From positions 1 to 64,000 of the forward strand of contig CACMOZ010000001.1 in assembly GCA_902615435.1 (NCBI GenBank): a stretch of DNA of 64,000 bases. The letters run 5' to 3'. The stretch comes from an uncultured Pelagibacteraceae bacterium (GTDB taxonomy: Bacteria > Pseudomonadota > Alphaproteobacteria > Pelagibacterales > Pelagibacteraceae). Shown piece by piece: positions 1 through 8,619 of this stretch. The notes below the pieces were generated by a model. That model saw only the letters and a list, made by a program, of their open reading frames with translations, did not search any database and was not told the DNA's origin. Position numbers and translations under genes: made by a program. Positions within the stretch are counted from its first letter, which is position 1, and every line of letters starts with the position of its first letter.

Positions 1-438
1 TTGGCTTATTAGTGAGGGAGAGTGCGCTCCTGTAGATAAATCAGCAAAAAGAGTTTGAATATCCCTTGCTCTAACTTCTTTATCATTTATGAAATATTTT
101 GAACCTTTATCTTTTTCAATTTTTCTTTTAATTAATATTTCATCAAATTCTTTGAATTGGGAAGGTCCTTCTTTATTTTTATTATCAAGCAAAAGTGTGA
201 CTTCAGAAATATTCTTAGAAGGTTTATTCGAAGTTCCTGAAAAGATAACATCTTCCATACCTGAACCTCTCATACTTTTGGCAGAACTTTCTCCCATACA
301 CCAGCGTAGAGCTTCAACAATATTTGATTTTCCACAACCATTAGGACCAACAACTCCAGTTAACCCGCTCTCAATTAAAAATGTTGTTTTTTCTGAGAAA
401 GATTTAAAACCAGTAATATCAAGTTGCTTAAATTTCAT
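1..438 (-). CDS. smc: Chromosome segregation ATPase SMC, N-terminal part (cut by window edge)
   Basis: The first 146 residues of SMC are encoded here and the frame runs off the left edge. The N-terminal ATPase half is visible: it opens with MKFKQLDITGFKSFSEKT and carries the Walker A motif GPNGCGKSN at about residues 33-41, followed by the family's RWCMGE stretch. SMC with ScpA/ScpB organises and segregates the chromosome. The ATG at 438 directly abuts the stop codon of the DsbA-like gene, so it is probably the last gene of the DUF721-dsbA-smc operon, an order common in alphaproteobacteria. The coiled coil, hinge and C-terminal ATPase half lie outside the window. Confidence 0.93.
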   Translation of the reverse strand, partial: MKFKQLDITGFKSFSEKTTFLIESGLTGVVGPNGCGKSNIVEALRWCMGESSAKSMRGSGMEDVIFSGTSNKPSKNISEVTLLLDNKNKEGPSQFKEFDEILIKRKIEKDKGSKYFINDKEVRARDIQTLFADLSTGAHSPSLISQ

Positions 439-1029
439 TTATAAATTTTTCTCAATAATTTTCTTAAAATTTTTATAATCTACTTTTCCTGAGTATTTTT
501 TTCCATTTACGATAATTGTTGGAGTAGAATTAATTTTATATTTTTTTTGAGCCTCTATTCTTTCATTAAGAATTTCGTCTTGAGTGTTATTATTTTTCAA
601 ACATTTATTCATTTTATCTTCTGTCAAATCGAAATTTAATCCTACCTTTTTTATTAAAATATTAATTTTATTTATATCAGATCCAATAGCCCAATTTTTT
701 TGTTTAAGGTAAATTTCCCCTAATAGTTCGAATCTTTTATCATTATTATTTTGACATCTTACAACTATTTCTGCATTGAGCGCTGCGAGATCTAATGGGA
801 AAGCATGATGCTCAAATTTCACTAAACCTTTGTCTATGTAGTCTTTTTTTAAATTATTAAAAATATTTGTATGAAAAGTTGCACAATGGGGACATGTTAA
901 TGATGAAAAAACTTTTACGGTAACCTTGGCATTTTCATCTCCCATACTTAATATTTTACTTTCTAATTTTGAAGTAAAGATTAATAAAATTATAAAAAAT
1001 GTTTTTAAGAATTTATTTATTTCTTTCAT
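439..1029 (-). CDS. DsbA-family thiol:disulfide oxidoreductase
   Basis: A 196-residue secreted thioredoxin-fold protein. A hydrophobic signal segment spans about residues 8-20, the redox motif CPHC is at 46-49, and the cis-proline loop STPTIIVNG is near 168-176; the helical insertion typical of DsbA/DsbG-like proteins lies between. CPHC is the classical oxidising DsbA motif, so a role in making or shuffling periplasmic disulfides is expected. Its start overlaps the end of the DUF721 gene by 17 bases and its stop abuts smc, indicating cotranscription. Whether it acts as oxidase or isomerase cannot be told from sequence alone. Confidence 0.88.
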   Translation of the reverse strand: MKEINKFLKTFFIILLIFTSKLESKILSMGDENAKVTVKVFSSLTCPHCATFHTNIFNNLKKDYIDKGLVKFEHHAFPLDLAALNAEIVVRCQNNNDKRFELLGEIYLKQKNWAIGSDINKINILIKKVGLNFDLTEDKMNKCLKNNNTQDEILNERIEAQKKYKINSTPTIIVNGKKYSGKVDYKNFKKIIEKNL

Positions 1030-1495
1030 TGTAAGCTTTCAAAAAACAATTTAAAGAATTTTTTAGTTCATTGTTTTTTATTTTTTTCATTTTTTTCTCA
1101 ATTGTCGAAAAGTTCTTAATTTTAGGAAAAACTTTATTTGACATTATTTTATCTTGCACAATTTTTAAATTGATCTGACTAATGCATTTGTAACCAAAAA
1201 AACAATTTACTTTATCAATAATTTCTTTTTTTTCATACTCAATTTCCATTTCTTTTCCATGAATTACATTTAATATCAAAATACCTTCTCGCATTTCTTT
1301 GTTCATTTTTACTTTTATAGGATAACAAGCATCAGAGACTTTTTTAGGCATCATTTTTGTCCAATTATCAACTATGTTAGAATAATTATAACCACCTTTT
1401 TTAAGATATTTTTTTAAAGTTTTTGGTATTGAGCTTGAAAAAGGCCTTAGGCCTTGTATGAACATCTGGGTTTTATTATTATTTTTAAAATGCAT
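1013..1495 (-). CDS. DUF721 (DciA-like) protein
   Basis: A 160-residue basic protein with the DUF721 pattern: an N-terminal LRPFSSSIPKTLKKYLKK segment, then a WTKMMPKKVSDACYPIKV-type core. DUF721 includes DciA, a helicase loader in many bacteria lacking DnaC, but this alphaproteobacterial short form is only a distant relative, so a replication role is inference. The ATG at 1495 lies in the palindrome ATGCAT shared with the divergent mutY start. An in-frame ATG at 1465 is an alternative start that would leave a small gap. It leads the dsbA-smc operon. Confidence 0.75.
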   Translation of the reverse strand: MHFKNNNKTQMFIQGLRPFSSSIPKTLKKYLKKGGYNYSNIVDNWTKMMPKKVSDACYPIKVKMNKEMREGILILNVIHGKEMEIEYEKKEIIDKVNCFFGYKCISQINLKIVQDKIMSNKVFPKIKNFSTIEKKMKKIKNNELKNSLNCFLKAYNERNK

Positions 1496-2491
1496 ATAAA
1501 CAAAACTTTATCAAAAAAAATTCTTGGTTGGTATGATAATAGCAAACGTGATCTTCCATGGCGTGTTAGCAAAAAATCACCTAAAAAGCTATATTACAGA
1601 CTTTTGAGTGAATTTATGTTGCAACAAACACAAGTAAAAACAGTCATCCCTTATTTTAAAAAATTTACTAAAAAATATAAGACGCTCAAGTCTCTATCTA
1701 AAGCAAATGAAACTCAAACTCTAAAAATGTGGGAAGGTTTGGGTTACTACAGAAGGGTTAGAAATTTGTTAGCGTCAGCTAAAATATTAGTAAAAAAATA
1801 CAATTCTAAGTTACCAAATACATTTAAAGAAATAAAAAAATTACCAGGAGTTGGAGATTATACTGCTAACGCGTTAATGGGTTTTATTCATAATTATCCA
1901 ACAATAGCTTTAGACGGTAATGTAAAAAGAGTATTCGCAAGATATCTAAATAAAAAAGAGTCCAAGATAAATTTTGAAAAGTTTATTGTTTCTAATAAAA
2001 AAAATCTTTTCATTACAAATAGAAACTCTGATTTTGTTGAGGCTATTATGGAATTTGGAGCTTTAGTTTGCAAACCAAAAGACCCAAAATGTAGTCAATG
2101 TTGTTTGAATAAAAGTTGTAGGTATTTAAAATCGTCGAATAAGATAGAAATTAACAAAAGAAAAAAAATAAAAGTTATGAACTACAACATTTTTTGTTAT
2201 TTAAGTAAAAAAAAACAAATAGCTTTGACGAAAGAGAATGAAATAAAATTTCTCAAAAATTTTAATTTACCATTAATCAAAGAGATGAAAAATCATTCTG
2301 TAAATAAAGATTGGAAATTTTTGAAAAATTACAAAAATTCCATTTCAAACTTAAATCTTAACATTAATTTATATTATAAATTTTCAAGCAGGATTCCGAA
2401 ATCATATAATTGGTACTCTTTAAATAATAATAAAGAGTTCATTCCTAGTTTTACTAAAAGAATACTTAATCAAGTTTCATCTTTATTTTAA
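1490..2491 (+). CDS. mutY: A/G-specific adenine glycosylase MutY
   Basis: A 333-residue base-excision enzyme that removes adenine mispaired with 8-oxoguanine. Visible features are the catalytic glutamate E41 in EFMLQQTQV, a helix-hairpin-helix LPGVGDYTA at 118-126, the catalytic aspartate D142 in ALDGNV, and the 4Fe-4S cysteines C194, C201, C204 and C210 with C-x6-C-x2-C-x5-C spacing. A NUDIX-like C-terminal part follows. The ATG at 1490 is preferred because MHINKTLSKKILGWYDNSKR matches the usual short lead to the RDLPWR motif; the longer frame from 1454 would run deep into the divergent DUF721 gene. Its stop overlaps the next ATG by one base. Confidence 0.95.
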   Translation: MHINKTLSKKILGWYDNSKRDLPWRVSKKSPKKLYYRLLSEFMLQQTQVKTVIPYFKKFTKKYKTLKSLSKANETQTLKMWEGLGYYRRVRNLLASAKILVKKYNSKLPNTFKEIKKLPGVGDYTANALMGFIHNYPTIALDGNVKRVFARYLNKKESKINFEKFIVSNKKNLFITNRNSDFVEAIMEFGALVCKPKDPKCSQCCLNKSCRYLKSSNKIEINKRKKIKVMNYNIFCYLSKKKQIALTKENEIKFLKNFNLPLIKEMKNHSVNKDWKFLKNYKNSISNLNLNINLYYKFSSRIPKSYNWYSLNNNKEFIPSFTKRILNQVSSLF

Positions 2492-3624
2492 TGAAAAAGA
2501 AAATTGCAATAATTGGCGCTGGTATAGCAGGACTATCTTTAGCAAATTTAATTAAAAAATATACAGACCACGAATTTATGGTTTATGAAAGAGAAGAAAG
2601 CTTGTCTCTTGAAGAAGGCTACGGTATTCAATTAGCAACTAATAGTATAAAAATTTTAAATCAAATAAGTTTTGATAAAATTGACAACAAAAAAATTTTT
2701 CAACCAAAAACTATAGATTTTTACAATTTACAAAATGAAAAAATATGTGATTTAAATTTATCTAAGTTTAATAGCCCTGAAGCAAAATACACAACGTTAC
2801 AAAGATCTACTTTAATTGAATTTTTGAAAGAGGATATTTATACACAGCACATAAGATTTGGAAAAAAAATTAAAGAAGTTTCTGAACTTAAAGACAAAGT
2901 TCTTATCAAATTTAATGATAATACAAATGATCTAGTAGATTTCGTTGTAGCTGCTGATGGAATATTTTCAAACACCAGATCTTTTTTTGAAATGAAAAAA
3001 ATTGAACCAAGATTTAAAAAGGCTATTGCAGCAAGAGTGATATTAAACTCAAAATCTGAATTAGATATAAATGTAGAAAATATAAGTTTAATGCTTGGAA
3101 GCAACAGTCATATTGTCCTTTATCCAATAAATAAAAAAAAAGAACTTAATATGGTTTGTATAATGAGATGTAAAAAATATGAGCCTGATAATGTCAAACA
3201 GTTAGTTCAAGAAATAGTTTTAAAACAAAACCCAAAATTAAAAAATATATTTGAGAATGAAATAAAAACATGGCCTTTATATTTTACTCCAAAAATTATT
3301 CCTTCATCCAATAAAAAGGTATTTTATATTGGAGATGCCTTTAATGGTTTTTTGCCGACACTCGCACAAGGTGCTGGGCAGTCAATAGAAAGTGCTTTTG
3401 AAATATTTAATTTATTAAAAAATGATAAGCTTGATAAAGAAAATAATTATTTTGAAATTAGATCAAAAAGGGCAAGAATTATTAGAAGTAGATCAAATTT
3501 TAATTTCTATGTGTTTCATTTTTCAAGCAAAATTATGCAAAATATAAGAAATCTATTTTTGAAGCTTTTGGTAAAACGTAAATTTTTTGTTAAAACATAC
3601 TTAGGTAAAGTTTATAAGAATTAA
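2491..3624 (+). CDS. FAD-dependent monooxygenase (UbiH/aromatic hydroxylase family)
   Basis: A 377-residue flavoprotein of the PF01494 type. The N-terminal dinucleotide motif GAGIAG is at 9-14, and the second FAD motif, here GDAFNGFLPTLAQGAGQS, starts near 281. These enzymes hydroxylate aromatic rings with NAD(P)H and O2; ubiquinone ring hydroxylases (UbiH/UbiF/VisC) and salicylate hydroxylases belong here. The substrate is not readable from the sequence. It is translationally linked to mutY through a TAATG overlap and converges on ccrM, overlapping that gene's 3' end by 4 bases. Confidence 0.82.
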   Translation: MKKKIAIIGAGIAGLSLANLIKKYTDHEFMVYEREESLSLEEGYGIQLATNSIKILNQISFDKIDNKKIFQPKTIDFYNLQNEKICDLNLSKFNSPEAKYTTLQRSTLIEFLKEDIYTQHIRFGKKIKEVSELKDKVLIKFNDNTNDLVDFVVAADGIFSNTRSFFEMKKIEPRFKKAIAARVILNSKSELDINVENISLMLGSNSHIVLYPINKKKELNMVCIMRCKKYEPDNVKQLVQEIVLKQNPKLKNIFENEIKTWPLYFTPKIIPSSNKKVFYIGDAFNGFLPTLAQGAGQSIESAFEIFNLLKNDKLDKENNYFEIRSKRARIIRSRSNFNFYVFHFSSKIMQNIRNLFLKLLVKRKFFVKTYLGKVYKN

Positions 3625-4694
3625 ACTTTTGTTTCAGTAATGAATTTTTGCCGTAAACTATCAATTACAACAGTAGATCCATTTATATTACAATGCCAAT
3701 AAGTCCATCCATTATAGCTTTCAGCACCCATTATTCTTGCTGCCACTTTATGAATAGAACCTTCTGACTCTTTATATTTAATACTTCCGTCAGCCATAAT
3801 TTTAGCGTTAATTTTTTTTTTCGGATCAAATAGGGTAGTACCCGGCTTTAATATTCCTAGTTCAACAAGAGAACCAAAAGGTATTCTTGGTTTAGATTTA
3901 TTATTTTCAATAGTATCTAAATAATTATCCTCTATAGCTTTTGTTTTATTTACTCTTTCACTAGCAGCTTTAAAATACTTTTTATCTCTTTCTATACCAA
4001 AATATTTTCTACCTAATTTTTTAGCAACTACTGCTGTTGTTCCAGTTCCTAAAAAGGGATCAAAGATGGCATCACCTTTGTTTGTAGTAGCTAAAATAAT
4101 TCTATGTAAAAGAGCCTCTGGTTTTTGTGTAGAATGAATTTTTTTTCCGTTTTTCTTAAGTCTTTCTTTTCCGTTACAAATAGGCAATTTCCAGTCAGAT
4201 CTCATCTGTAAGTCATCATTTAAGCATTTCAATGATTGATAATTAAATGTGTATTTTGATTTCTTATTTTTTGAGGCCCAGATAAGAGTTTCATGTGCAT
4301 TAGTAAATCGTGTACCTCTAAAATTTGGCATAGGATTATTTTTTCTCCAAATAACATCATTTAGTAGCCAGTAATCTAAATTCTGTAAGTGATAACCTAG
4401 ACGAAAAATATTATGATAGGATCCTATTACCCAAATACTTCCATTATCTTTTAGAATTCTTTTACACTCATTAAGCCAAGTAATGCAGAATTTATCGTAA
4501 TGTTTGAAACTACTAAATTGATCCCAATTATCATTTACACCATTCACTTTGCTTGCATCAGGGCGAGTTAATTTTTCACCAATTTGCATATTGTAAGGAG
4601 GATCAGCAAAAACTAAATCAAAAGACTTATCAGGAATTTTTTTTATTTCCTTTAAACAATCTCCATTAACGATTTGATCAGAAAATTTTAACAT
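3621..4694 (-). CDS. ccrM: Cell-cycle adenine DNA methyltransferase CcrM (GANTC)
   Basis: A 357-residue beta-class N6-adenine methyltransferase. The catalytic DPPY is at about 31-34 and the SAM-binding DPFLGTG at about 212-218, in the order (catalytic motif before SAM motif) typical of CcrM. The C-terminal RAMA-type domain (about 255-355, rich in GTTLFDPKKK and GWTYWHC segments) is present, so the protein is full length and matches the CcrM family of alphaproteobacteria, which methylates GANTC after replication. I take the ATG at 4694; a TTG at 4706 is the only longer option. The 77-base gap upstream contains three GANTC sites (separate entry), which suggests self-regulation. Confidence 0.95.
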   Translation of the reverse strand: MLKFSDQIVNGDCLKEIKKIPDKSFDLVFADPPYNMQIGEKLTRPDASKVNGVNDNWDQFSSFKHYDKFCITWLNECKRILKDNGSIWVIGSYHNIFRLGYHLQNLDYWLLNDVIWRKNNPMPNFRGTRFTNAHETLIWASKNKKSKYTFNYQSLKCLNDDLQMRSDWKLPICNGKERLKKNGKKIHSTQKPEALLHRIILATTNKGDAIFDPFLGTGTTAVVAKKLGRKYFGIERDKKYFKAASERVNKTKAIEDNYLDTIENNKSKPRIPFGSLVELGILKPGTTLFDPKKKINAKIMADGSIKYKESEGSIHKVAARIMGAESYNGWTYWHCNINGSTVVIDSLRQKFITETKV

Positions 4695-4771
4695 TTTTAG
4701 ATTCAACTCTAAATTGAATCCAGGGTCAAACGTTTTTGATGAAAAAATAAGTCTTCTTGTGTTTTAGATTC
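4695..4771 (-). promoter_or_regulatory. ccrM upstream region with three GANTC sites
   Basis: The whole gap between the rnhB stop and the ccrM ATG contains GANTC at 4700-4704, 4716-4720 and 4767-4771. The first two sit in a perfect inverted repeat, GATTCAA (4700-4706) and TTGAATC (4714-4720), with a 7-base spacer. On the minus strand a TTGACC -35-like hexamer precedes the pair, with a weak -10 overlapping the start-proximal GANTC. By analogy with Caulobacter, where GANTC sites in the ccrM promoter make it methylation-sensitive, this is a candidate autoregulatory region; the function here is inference. Confidence 0.5.
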
Positions 4772-5344
4772 TTAGTTAGACAATATCTTGTGTACGGGTT
4801 TAAAACCTTTTCGATGATGAGCGGTAATACCAAATTTTTTTAAACCTTCTAAATGAGCCTTAGTTCCATAACCAAAATTACTTTCCCAAGCATAGTCTGA
4901 AAATTCTTCTGAAAGTTTAATCATGAGGTTATCTCTATAAACTTTTGCAATAATTGAAGCCGCGCTTATCACTTTTATTTTTTCATCACCATTAACAATT
5001 GTTTTGTAATTTTTTAATCCACTTGGTGCAAAATTTCCATCTATCAATGTCAAATCTGGTTTAACAGTTAGTTGTTCTAAGGCTCTTTTCATCGATAACA
5101 ATGAAGCTTGCAGAATATTTAAATTTAAAATTTCATCTACGGTTGCTAAACCTATGGCATAAAAAGAATGAGATTTTATATGATCAGAAATTTCTTGTCT
5201 TTTTTTAAAATTAATTTTTTTGGAGTCTTTAAGAAGGTCCAGATTAATTCCCTTTTTTAGTATTACAGCTGCAGAAACTACTGGACCTGCAAGACATCCT
5301 CTACCAACTTCGTCAATTCCAGCAGTAATAATTTTTTTTTTCAA
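4772..5344 (-). CDS. rnhB: Ribonuclease HII
   Basis: A 190-residue enzyme that nicks RNA-DNA hybrids and misincorporated ribonucleotides. The acidic active-site residues are all visible: D11 and E12 in GIDEVGRG, D102 in LIDGN, and D138 in AKVYRD. The length is normal for RNase HII. The start is a TTG at 5344, 5 bases after the stop of the uracil-DNA glycosylase; no ATG fits because the conserved domain begins almost at once. It sits in a minus-strand DNA-repair set (glycosylase, RNase HII, CcrM). Confidence 0.94.
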   Translation of the reverse strand: MKKKIITAGIDEVGRGCLAGPVVSAAVILKKGINLDLLKDSKKINFKKRQEISDHIKSHSFYAIGLATVDEILNLNILQASLLSMKRALEQLTVKPDLTLIDGNFAPSGLKNYKTIVNGDEKIKVISAASIIAKVYRDNLMIKLSEEFSDYAWESNFGYGTKAHLEGLKKFGITAHHRKGFKPVHKILSN

Positions 5345-5349
5345 TCTAA

Positions 5350-6039
5350 TTATATTTTTTTATCTCTTATCATTTTTAAGTCTATCCAAGCCATTTTCTT
5401 TTGAGCAGGTTGTCTCATTAAAAAAGCAGGATGAAATGTAACAATTACAGAGGTTTTACAATTACCGAATTTTTTTTCTATCCATTTACCTCTCATTTTA
5501 GATATTACAACGTCGCTCCCAATTAATGCATTCATAGCTGTACTTCCAAGTAAAACTAAGATTTTTGGACTTATAATCTCTATGTGCTTTGTAATAAAAG
5601 GCAGATATCTTCTAATTTCTTCATCTGTCGGTCTTCTATTTTCAGGAGGCCGGTAATTTACAATATTTGAAATATATACTTTTTTTCTATCTAATTCGAT
5701 TGCAGCAAGCATTTTATCAAGTAATGCTCCAGCACGACCTACAAATGGCATGCCTTCTTTATCTTCATTGGCACCAGGAGCTTCTCCAATCAACATGATT
5801 TTTGATTTTGGATTACCATCACCAAAAACCATGTTTGTTGCATGATATTTGAGACTACAATTTTTGATATTGTTAATAGTTTTTTTAAGTTTCTCTAAAT
5901 TATCAGTTTTATCAGCAGATATTTCATAACTGTCCTTTTTATACCTATTGATTGCCTCATTATTGTAAATTAAATTGTAATTTATAAAGTTATAATATTG
6001 AATTAACTTTACTGGATTTGGGAAATTTTTTTTTACCAT
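5350..6039 (-). CDS. Uracil-DNA glycosylase, family-4-like, lacking the Fe-S cysteines
   Basis: A 229-residue glycosylase of the family 4/5 fold. Motif 1, [12 protein letters not shown], starts at 85 and motif 2, HPAFLMRQP, is at 203-211; both match type-4 uracil-DNA glycosylases. Canonical family 4 enzymes carry a 4Fe-4S cluster on four cysteines. Here only C61 ([10 protein letters not shown]) remains of the first pair, and the positions usually occupied by cysteine near KCRPP and ACRPY are tyrosines Y129 and Y145, so no cluster is expected. It removes uracil from DNA by family inference. It is the first gene before rnhB; its 5' end overlaps no other gene if the TPR gene starts at 6048. Confidence 0.85.
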   Translation of the reverse strand: MVKKNFPNPVKLIQYYNFINYNLIYNNEAINRYKKDSYEISADKTDNLEKLKKTINNIKNCSLKYHATNMVFGDGNPKSKIMLIGEAPGANEDKEGMPFVGRAGALLDKMLAAIELDRKKVYISNIVNYRPPENRRPTDEEIRRYLPFITKHIEIISPKILVLLGSTAMNALIGSDVVISKMRGKWIEKKFGNCKTSVIVTFHPAFLMRQPAQKKMAWIDLKMIRDKKI

Positions 6040-6047
6040 TTGTTTAT

Positions 6048-7742
6048 ATGAAATTTTTAATTTTTTATATCAAGTCTATAGTATCAATATTATTTGTCAT
6101 TATTTTTTTGTCCACATCACAAGCTAATTCTTTGGATAAGTTTAACAAGTCCGAACGTGTTTCTGACTATTTTTCAGGAATATTATTACTTAATGAAAAT
6201 CAATACGAAAAATCTTTTAATTTTTTAAAAAGACTAAATGGATTAGAAAAAAGTCATATAAACTACTCTTCTAAGTACTTATATTCATTAGTAAATTCTG
6301 GAAATTTAAAAAAAGCTTTTGAATATTCAAAGATTCTTGAGAAACAAAAAATAGATAGTTTTGAGAGCCAACTTATTATGGGAATTTTTTATCTTAAAAA
6401 TTCTCAAATAGATTTAGCTCAAAAATATTTTCTCAAAGCCAAGACAAGAAATTCAAGATTTATTTTAAATAATTTTCTTTCAAGCTCAATTTATACTTGG
6501 ACAGTGCTTGATAATTATAATTTAGATCAGGTCACTTTTGAGTTAAAAAAACTCGACGAAAGATTTGATAATTTAATAAAAATACAAAATGTTCTTTTAA
6601 ATTGTTACTTTAATAGCTCGGCTACAAATAATTTATTTAAAGAATTAACTTCAAATAAAAATACAGATTTTTCGAGATACAATTATTTTCATGCTTCCTT
6701 TGTAGCTAACTCTGGAAATATGGATAAAGCAAAAGAGATTATAAATTCTGCTTTAACATCGAGCCCAAGAAACTTATTGCTTAATCAATTTAAGTTGGAT
6801 TTAGATCAAAATAACGATTTATCAATATTTAATTGTAAAATTAAGGAACATGTTATTGCAGAAATTTTGTACATAGCTTCAAATGCATTATCCTCACAAT
6901 CAATTTATCCTCTTTCAGATTTCTATTTAAATTTAGCAAAGAATTTAAATAAAAATTTTCATTTTTATGATGCTTTGCTAGCAGAAAATTCTTATAATGT
7001 GAATAATTTTGAAAATGCAAAAAAAATTTATAATGACTTAAGCAAGAAAGGAAGAGCATTTTTATGGTATTCTTCAAAGCAACTAGCAAGAATTTATATT
7101 CAGGAAGAAAACAAAGAGTATGCAACAAAGGTTTTAGACAATGCATATAAAAACTTAGTCAGTAAAGATGTTTATGAAACTTTTGATTATGCTGAATTTT
7201 TAAAAAATAATGAAAAATTTAAAGAGTCTATTATTTACTATAACGAAGTAATAAATGCAGTAAACAAAAATCATCCATTATATAAAGAGTCAACCGATGG
7301 AAGGGGAGTAGCTTATGAGAGAATTGGCGATTGGGAAAAAGCCGAGAGAGACTTGCTTGCCTCATTAGAAGCTGACCCTGATCAGGCGTATGTTCTTAAC
7401 TATTTAGCTTATTCTTGGATTGAACAAGGAGTTAAAATTGAAAAATCGTTAGACATGTTAGAAAAGGCAAATAAATTAAGATCTAACGATCCTTACATAA
7501 CTGACTCCTTGGGTTGGGCATTATTTAAACTAAAAAGATACAAGGAGTCCAAAGATTTTCTTCAATTAGCGGTTAAACTTTTGCCTGGAGACCCAATAGT
7601 AAACGATCATTATGGAGACGTGTTATGGAAAAATGGCAACGAAATCCAAGCAAGATATTATTGGAATTATGTTTTAGGCCTTGAAAAAACAGAGGAAGAA
7701 CTTAAAAAAAATATCGAAGAAAAATTAATTAGAGGACTATAA
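6048..7742 (+). CDS. Secreted tetratricopeptide-repeat protein
   Basis: A 564-residue protein with an N-terminal signal segment (MKFLIFYIKSIVSILFVIIF, ending near an SQANS cleavage-like stretch) followed by many helix-turn-helix repeats. The clearest TPR units lie in the C-terminal third, for example GDWEKAERDLLASLEADPDQ and LGWALFKLKRYKESKDFLQ. Alphaproteobacterial TPR proteins of this size next to ispE are common but not characterised in detail; a periplasmic or outer-membrane-attached scaffold is likely. I start it at 6048 because that ATG begins the signal peptide and avoids overlap with the divergent glycosylase start. It is followed after 3 bases by ispE. Confidence 0.8.
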   Translation: MKFLIFYIKSIVSILFVIIFLSTSQANSLDKFNKSERVSDYFSGILLLNENQYEKSFNFLKRLNGLEKSHINYSSKYLYSLVNSGNLKKAFEYSKILEKQKIDSFESQLIMGIFYLKNSQIDLAQKYFLKAKTRNSRFILNNFLSSSIYTWTVLDNYNLDQVTFELKKLDERFDNLIKIQNVLLNCYFNSSATNNLFKELTSNKNTDFSRYNYFHASFVANSGNMDKAKEIINSALTSSPRNLLLNQFKLDLDQNNDLSIFNCKIKEHVIAEILYIASNALSSQSIYPLSDFYLNLAKNLNKNFHFYDALLAENSYNVNNFENAKKIYNDLSKKGRAFLWYSSKQLARIYIQEENKEYATKVLDNAYKNLVSKDVYETFDYAEFLKNNEKFKESIIYYNEVINAVNKNHPLYKESTDGRGVAYERIGDWEKAERDLLASLEADPDQAYVLNYLAYSWIEQGVKIEKSLDMLEKANKLRSNDPYITDSLGWALFKLKRYKESKDFLQLAVKLLPGDPIVNDHYGDVLWKNGNEIQARYYWNYVLGLEKTEEELKKNIEEKLIRGL

Positions 7743-7745
7743 TTT

Positions 7746-8582
7746 ATGGTCTTAAGTTCATATGCTAAAATTAATTTAACCCTTAAAGTAAATTTCAGAG
7801 GCAGCAATAATTTACACGAAATACAATCTTACTTTTGTCTAATAAATTTAGCAGATGAAATTAAAATAAAAAGAATTAAAAATAAAAAAGACAAAATTTC
7901 TTTTAATGGTCCTTTTGCAAAATTTGTAAATAAATCAAATAATTCTATAAATAAACTTCTAAAGCTACTAAGAGAATTAGAATTAATTTCTAATTACTAC
8001 TCAGTAACAATTAAAAAAAATATTCCAGTTTTCGGGGGTTTAGGAGGCGGAACTGGAAATACTGCATTTATTTTTAAACATCTTTTGAAAAAAAAAATTA
8101 ACAAATCTCTAATAAACATTGTATGCGATAAAATTGGGTCTGATTTTAAACTTTTCTTTTATAAACAAGGTTTTTTAAAAAATTTAAGATCAATAATTAA
8201 TCTTAAAAAAAAGCAAAATATGTTTTTTGTATTAATTCAACCACACGTAAAATGTTCAACGAAATTAATTTACTCAAGAGTTAAAAATTATTCTAACAAG
8301 AAACCATTCGAAAAAAGCAGGATAAATTCCAGACTTAAGTTTATTAGCTATCTATCTAAAAGTAATAATGAATTACAATCAATTGTTGAAAAAAAATATC
8401 CCATTATCAAAGAATTATTAAAAGATATAAAAAATGAAAAAGGATGCTATTTTTCACGAATGACAGGATCTGGGTCAGTTTGTTACGGTTTATTTAATAA
8501 TGAAATTAAAGCAAAAAAGGCCTTAAATAATTTAAAAATAAAATATCCTAAATTCTGGTCTTCATTTGCTAAAACTATTTAA
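7746..8582 (+). CDS. ispE: 4-diphosphocytidyl-2-C-methyl-D-erythritol kinase
   Basis: A 278-residue GHMP kinase of the MEP isoprenoid pathway, which phosphorylates CDP-methylerythritol. It shows the N-terminal AKINLTLKV with K8, the glycine-rich ATP loop GGLGGGTGN at about 97-105, and the catalytic aspartate D133 in IGSDFKLFF, and ends with the TGSGSVCYG loop near the C terminus. The normal GADVPFF stretch is altered to GSDFKLFF but the aspartate is kept. It is probably cotranscribed with the TPR gene and lies directly upstream of a tRNA gene. Confidence 0.92.
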   Translation: MVLSSYAKINLTLKVNFRGSNNLHEIQSYFCLINLADEIKIKRIKNKKDKISFNGPFAKFVNKSNNSINKLLKLLRELELISNYYSVTIKKNIPVFGGLGGGTGNTAFIFKHLLKKKINKSLINIVCDKIGSDFKLFFYKQGFLKNLRSIINLKKKQNMFFVLIQPHVKCSTKLIYSRVKNYSNKKPFEKSRINSRLKFISYLSKSNNELQSIVEKKYPIIKELLKDIKNEKGCYFSRMTGSGSVCYGLFNNEIKAKKALNNLKIKYPKFWSSFAKTI

Positions 8583-8589
8583 TTTTTGT

Positions 8590-8604
8590 GATATATGATA
8601 TATC
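8590..8604. repeat. Short perfect inverted repeat upstream of tRNA-Gln
   Basis: GATATA (8590-8595) and TATATC (8599-8604) flank TGA. It lies between the ispE stop and the tRNA, where a promoter or a processing site would be expected. All-A/T arms make it weak evidence of function. Confidence 0.35.
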
Positions 8605-8619
8605 AAACCTTTTAAATAT

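Noticed and set aside
1441-1455. Near-perfect palindrome AAGGCCT-T-AGGCCTT
   Set aside because: It lies inside the DUF721 coding region and encodes ordinary residues (QGLRPFS) of the family's conserved N terminus; no other copy was noticed.
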